64,000 nt of DNA. It comes from Saururus chinensis. Taxonomy: Eukaryota; Streptophyta; Magnoliopsida; Piperales; Saururaceae. The translations under genes were made by a program, and so were the position numbers. Of this stretch, positions 59,949-64,000 are shown one piece after another. Every line of letters begins with the position of its first letter. The stretch's first letter is position 1. The stretch is taken from contig CP141149.1 in assembly GCA_035235625.1 (NCBI GenBank), positions 12,954,893-13,018,892 of the forward strand, given 5' to 3'. The notes below the pieces were generated by a model. It was given only the letters and a program-made list of their open reading frames with translations, ran no database searches and was not told where the DNA came from.

Positions 59949-61915
59949 TTCTTATTATATACCTTCATATTACATACATTAACAAATGTGTAAGCCTGAA
60001 CTTATATAAACGAGTCTCTTATAATATACTTCCACATCACATATGTTCACATGTAAGCAAAATTTGATTTTTATTGATGAATAGCACTCATCTGCTAACC
60101 ACATTAGCCAAGCAAAAGGACTAGCAGCTAGCTAGCTACCACGTGGACATTGGACTCTACATAGTATATACTTTCCTCTCTAAATGGGTAGAAGGCTCTA
60201 CCTCCTTTCTAACCCACGGTGACCTAACCACTTTGGGTAGGCCATTTGAGATGATACATCCAGCTGAGATCAAAATATCTAGGCTTAACACCCCCTTTCT
60301 CCATCATTTCCTCATTTTCCCTGAGAACCTTCATCAAGTCCTCTGAGATGATGATTGGAACTCGCGGCAAAGTCATCGAAGACTCCCCCCAGAGGACAGT
60401 TCCACCATTTTTTATCATCGGCCGCACATTGAGCACATCTGCTTCGCCCTCATTGTTCATCATTAACGTTTCATGGTATTCTCCATGCATAGTATGCTCG
60501 GTTACTCCTATGGTTCCTATTCACCATCAAGCAGTGAAAGCCATGACTTATAAGGAAATATATTTGGTACAAGTTTTGTTACACTCTATGTAGTTACTTA
60601 CCTATCAAATACCACCCATGTGGCTTGAAGGTTATGTAAAGTGGCTGGCTAGCAGAATCGCTGTGGTCCTAGGCCCTTGGGGATGGCACACTAATTAAAA
60701 GTTAAATCTTTATTCAATTCTCTACACAAAAGTGCATATTATTTCAAATCAATAAACAATATATTATCCAGCTTAGAGCATGCATAAGTCAAAACGAAAT
60801 TAAGGAGCAAGGATGTATTGACCTTAGGCCGATCAGCCCCTAGCCCGCCTTCATACTCTTCATACCATCAACCGGATGCAATAGATCTCAATGTAATCAA
60901 GAAGAGAAGGAGATTTTACCTTGTATGTGTTGATCTCTCTACCACCTTGTTCTTGAATGAAATCTCAACAAATATGACATCCCAAACAGTGAGGAGAGTG
61001 TTCTCCTTCAATTGACTCGCCCAAAGGAGTAGAAGAGAGGAGTAGAGAGGGGTGGCCAGCAGTTTGTCTTCCCAAAAACTCAGGCCACACCAAAAGGGAG
61101 AGAGGAGGGGCGGAGTGGGCTGAGAGAGGAAAGATGGGGGACGTCCCAAAAATTTGGTTTTTCCTCTCCTTCTTATCCCTTAAATACCCCTCACTAATCC
61201 CTATTTAAATGGGCTTAACTTAATGGACCTCTACTGAGTTTTCCGGCTTAATATTAGAGGGTCATACACAACGGGAGTGGGCTCTGTTTCTCAGAGCCCG
61301 TGGGGGCTTGGGCCCCCTACACTTGGGACAAGCCCGTGACAGGGTCGACCCCTCCTAAGTACGGGTCCAACCATCAACATATAATTCATGTATCGGGCCC
61401 CTCAACGTTTTAACGCACATCCTAGTCACATGCCTAGTGTGCATGTGTGACGAATGCGCATCCCAATTAAATTAGTATCACTTTGGCTCCTGTGAGGTCG
61501 GCGCGACCACCCCCATCACCCATGGACCCCGTGGCCCATACTGCTCACTCAGACTGCGAATACATCAGACCAAAATGGATGCAAGCCGATATAATGGTCC
61601 AACAGGTTAATGGTCCGCTCGAGAACTACAAGCCAAAAAGGGTGGCCAATTGCCGCCTTCATGAGTGGCACAACCTGCATAAGGTTTTGAAGTTAGTGAA
61701 AAGGACCTATACATGGTATACTCCCAATGTCCCACATAAATAGTATTGTTTAGTTTTCAAATTAGTTAAAATTAATTTAATTCAAAAAATTAAATAAAGT
61801 TATTAATCTGTGATGAAGGGTGATCGCATATAATAAATCGAGGAAGGAAGGCTTGGGAGAAATGATATGATGATGTCCAACTTCGAATGTGTTGGGGTCA
61901 TGCACAACATGAGGG
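59949..61915. other. Spacer right of the MULE, no gene seen
   Basis: No convincing coding region. Minus-strand open frames at 60224-60490 and 60916-61149 and a plus-strand one at 61483-61743 have no recognisable domains. The stretch 61250-61340 is GC-rich (GGGGGCTTGGGCCCCC). TGTCCCACATAAAT near 61727 resembles a common plant LTR word. Probably old repeat DNA. Confidence 0.4.
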
Positions 61916-62123
61916 AAGCATTTTTCATGCTCTGCTCTGACTAGGAGCCCAACGTAAGGAAAGCCTGGTAAGCATCCGATTTCAAGATCGACAGCGCACA
62001 TGCTAGCACTACTTACGCTAGCGTGCACTAGCGTGTGTACCATCGATCTCAAAATCGGACACTTCCTAGGCATTCCTTATGCTCCACTCACATTGAAGAG
62101 GGAGCATGAAAAACGCTTCCAAA
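61916..62123. repeat. Foldback element, arms about 95 bp
   Basis: The left arm starts GAAGCATTTTTCATGCTC and runs to CCGATTTCAAGATCGACAGC. The right arm is its diverged complement, from ATCGATCTCAAAATCGGAC to GAGCATGAAAAACGCTTCC. A short centre (GCTAGCACTACTTACGCTAGC) joins them. A transcript would form one long imperfect hairpin. No target duplication identified. Confidence 0.8.
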
Positions 62124-62631
62124 TACCAGAAGCAACTCAACTACAAGTCTTTTAAAACAAGGGTTTCGACCAAAAAACTTGCACAAATTTTAAAGAAATA
62201 AATACCCTGCCAGTTATACCACACCCACAAAAACCCTAACAAAAAAATCAATTTTCAATTCAAAATTTTAAACACATGTCATCCTCCAACTACCCAGTTT
62301 CCATTTCACTACATTTATGAGGTTATAGGCTTAGTCCACTTGGTGGTAGCGGCAACAAGCATAAAGCAAAATTAGCTTAGAATATGCAGTAAAAACTGTA
62401 TACTTCATCATAGTGAATTTGTAAAACATATGCCTCATTGTTAATCTCCTAGTTCCATATATTTCTGTCTTACATGAGACTAGGTTGTGAAGAGTATAAA
62501 TCATATAGTCGACATCGACAGTCGATAACTAGCATTTGATTGTTAGTTAGATATGGACATATGGAAAATCCTGTACATGTTCCCTAAGAAGACCAAAATA
62601 CCCCTGACGAAGGACAAGTGCCCTGTACACA
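62124..62631. other. Spacer, nothing recognised
   Basis: AT-rich, no coding or repeat structure that I can support. Confidence 0.4.
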
Positions 62632-62875
62632 TTATAAGATCTCTAAACTCAAACTAGTTAATTTTATTTGATTTAGTAATTATTGTGTGGTTTAATGTTA
62701 AGTTTGATCAGTTTAAACTTATTTTTTAATTTAAAGTGGTTAACAATGGATTTTAATCAAATTGTCTTCACTTTGATGGTTTTAATGTTAATATAAGTCA
62801 GTTGGGATTTTTTTAGAATTTTTATATTTTTGACTATTTTTCCCGAAAAATTAGGGGGATCATCCCCCTAATTTT
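62632..62875 (+). mobile_element. Fragment of the large LTR family (start region)
   Basis: ATAAGATCTCTAAACTC and TATTGTGTGGTTTAATGTTA match the first 200 bases of the solo LTR at 15239. The fragment ends with the 23-bp palindrome-like ATTAGGGGGATCATCCCCCT region (62850-62872), where the minisatellite begins. Confidence 0.7.
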
Positions 62876-63545
62876 GTCACTATGTGTGCAACATTGCTGG
62901 GAAATCATGCAACGTTGCAGGGGATTTCCCACAACGTTGCAGGGAAATGCCGCAACGTTGCTATGAAGTGCCGCAACATTGCAGGGAGATGCCGCAACAT
63001 TGCTGTGAAGTGCCGCAACGTTGCAAAGAAATGCCGCAATGTTGCAGGGAAATGTCGCAACGTTGCAGGAAAATGCCGCAACGTTGCAGGGAAATGCCGC
63101 AACGTTGCAAGGATTTCCCGCAACGTTGCTGGGAAATGCACATGTTGGGGTTAAAAATGTCACTATGTGTACAATGTTGTGGGAAAATCATGCAATGTTG
63201 CAGGGAAGTGCCGCAACGTTGCAGGGATTTCCCGCAACGTTGCAGGGATTTCCCGCAACGTTGCTGGGAAATGCACATGTTGGGGTTAAAAATGTCGCTA
63301 TGTGTGCAATGTTGCGGGGAAATCATGCAATGTTGCAGGGATTTTCTGCAACGTTGCAGGAAAATGCCGCAACGTTGCAAGGAAACGCCGCAACATTGGA
63401 GGGAAATGCCGCAAACATGCCAACAAGTGTGTGCAATGTTGCATGTTTATGCTGTAATGTGTGCATATGTTGTGGTTGGGTACGTCACCATGTGTGAGCA
63501 ACGTTGCCGAGAAATGCCGCAACATTGTAGGCAACTGCCACATCC
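62876..63545. repeat. Palindromic 21-bp minisatellite with higher-order repeats
   Basis: The basic unit is about 21 bases, GCAACGTTGCAGGGAAATGCC with variants, present about 25 times. The core GCAACGTTGC is a perfect palindrome. A longer module, GTCACTATGTGTGCAA...ATCATGCAATGTTGCAGG, begins near 62876, 63159, 63294 and (partial) 63484, and is preceded by ATGCACATGTTGGGGTTAAA in two cases. Long open frames on both strands (up to 227 codons) are by-products of the unit length and are not genes. Confidence 0.95.
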
Positions 63546-64000
63546 ACTAATGTTGTCTCCAACATAGAAGCTATTCATCAATTCAATCTTTTCTTGTGCT
63601 ACACAATCACTTACTTTTTAATTGTTAGTTTCATGTGAAAAAAATAAATAATTTTAATTTTTTGTAATTTTTATATATTTAAATATTATTAAATTATAAA
63701 TAAATATTTTATATAAAATAAATATGTAAAACTTTTATTCTTGGTTGTGTTTCATGTCCCTTTGTGTTAGAGAGTCGATTTGAAGTGTGACCATACTCAA
63801 CCCCCACACCATGCCCGTACAGCTAGTTTGGCTGCCACTCCAGCAAAATGCAAAAAATCTCTTATGCTATACAGGAGGGGGTGGGTGCTTGGATGGGCTG
63901 CTGGTGGGCTTGTCTGACTGTTGCACCAATGCATGCGGATGGTGATGCTGAAGCTGTAGCTGACCCCCGATGGGTGATTGTGGCCTTGTGCCATGCCCAC
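63546..64000. other. End of window, nothing recognised
   Basis: An AT-rich part (63600-63730), then a more GC-rich tail. The minus-strand open frame running off the end (63797-64000) has no recognisable content. Confidence 0.35.

Noticed and set aside
60143-60346. SKWVEG word resembling a Gypsy integrase motif
   Set aside because: Only a few residues match and nothing around them supports an integrase.
61483-61743. 86-codon open frame starting MAPVRSARPPPSP
   Set aside because: No recognised domain; the end overlaps a common LTR-like word. Probably chance.
62834-63567. Long open frames on both strands (up to 227 codons) in the minisatellite
   Set aside because: They arise because the 21-base unit is a multiple of three and has no stops. 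The translations are pure repeats of the unit in several frames.

Overview
The window is nuclear DNA from a flowering plant, most likely a eudicot. It has GT-AG introns, AT-rich intergenic DNA, plant Copia, Athila-like and chromovirus-like retroelement fossils, hAT and Mutator-like DNA transposons, and a MULE carrying a plant mobile domain gene. I cannot name the species. Only two host loci are well supported. One is the 3' part of a 3-hydroxyisobutyryl-CoA hydrolase-like gene (247-2025, + strand, eight exons). The other is a two-exon minus-strand gene for an unrecognised 125-residue protein (51537-52124). Almost everything else is transposable-element strata.

Layout. 1-2830: end of the hydrolase-like gene and its 3' region. 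3862-5067: old LTR remnant. 5319-9236: complete but decayed hAT transposon with a perfect 8-bp target duplication. 10046-11239: solo LTR. 11268-12687: candidate hAT-like element holding a smaller hAT element (11622-11847, perfect 8-bp duplication). 15239-18404: 3.2-kb solo LTR with a perfect 5-bp duplication. 18989-25160: Copia fossil with both 363-bp LTRs. 25412-26699: LTR remnant. 28411-28716: recent tandem duplication. 31300-34079: 5' part of another Copia fossil. 34100-43390: a pile of Gypsy pieces on both strands, beside a 94-bp tandem repeat. 43931-47274: second 3.3-kb LTR of the 15239 family, inverted. 47662-47743: (TA)n. 48282-49137: small foldback elements and a GAGCTCG-rich terminus. 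49776-49895: 120-bp hAT miniature element. 50705-51095: Copia integrase fossil.

The standout is 53041-59948, a full-length Mutator-like element (MULE). It has terminal inverted repeats of about 0.4 kb and a perfect 9-bp target duplication (TTCTTATTA). It carries two genes in the same orientation: a MURA-type transposase and a plant mobile domain (PMD) gene with a proline/glutamate-rich region and a basic Arg-rich tail. Each terminal repeat holds six near-palindromic copies of a roughly 25-bp motif plus further hairpins, so the ends are palindromes within palindromes. Both genes are now broken. Past the MULE lie a 0.2-kb foldback hairpin (61916-62123), a third fragment of the large LTR family, and a palindromic 21-bp minisatellite (62876-63545) with higher-order structure.

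Coordinates of splice junctions, target duplications and LTR ends were read by eye. Family names rest on motif recognition, not on a search. I saw no tRNA, rRNA or CRISPR array.
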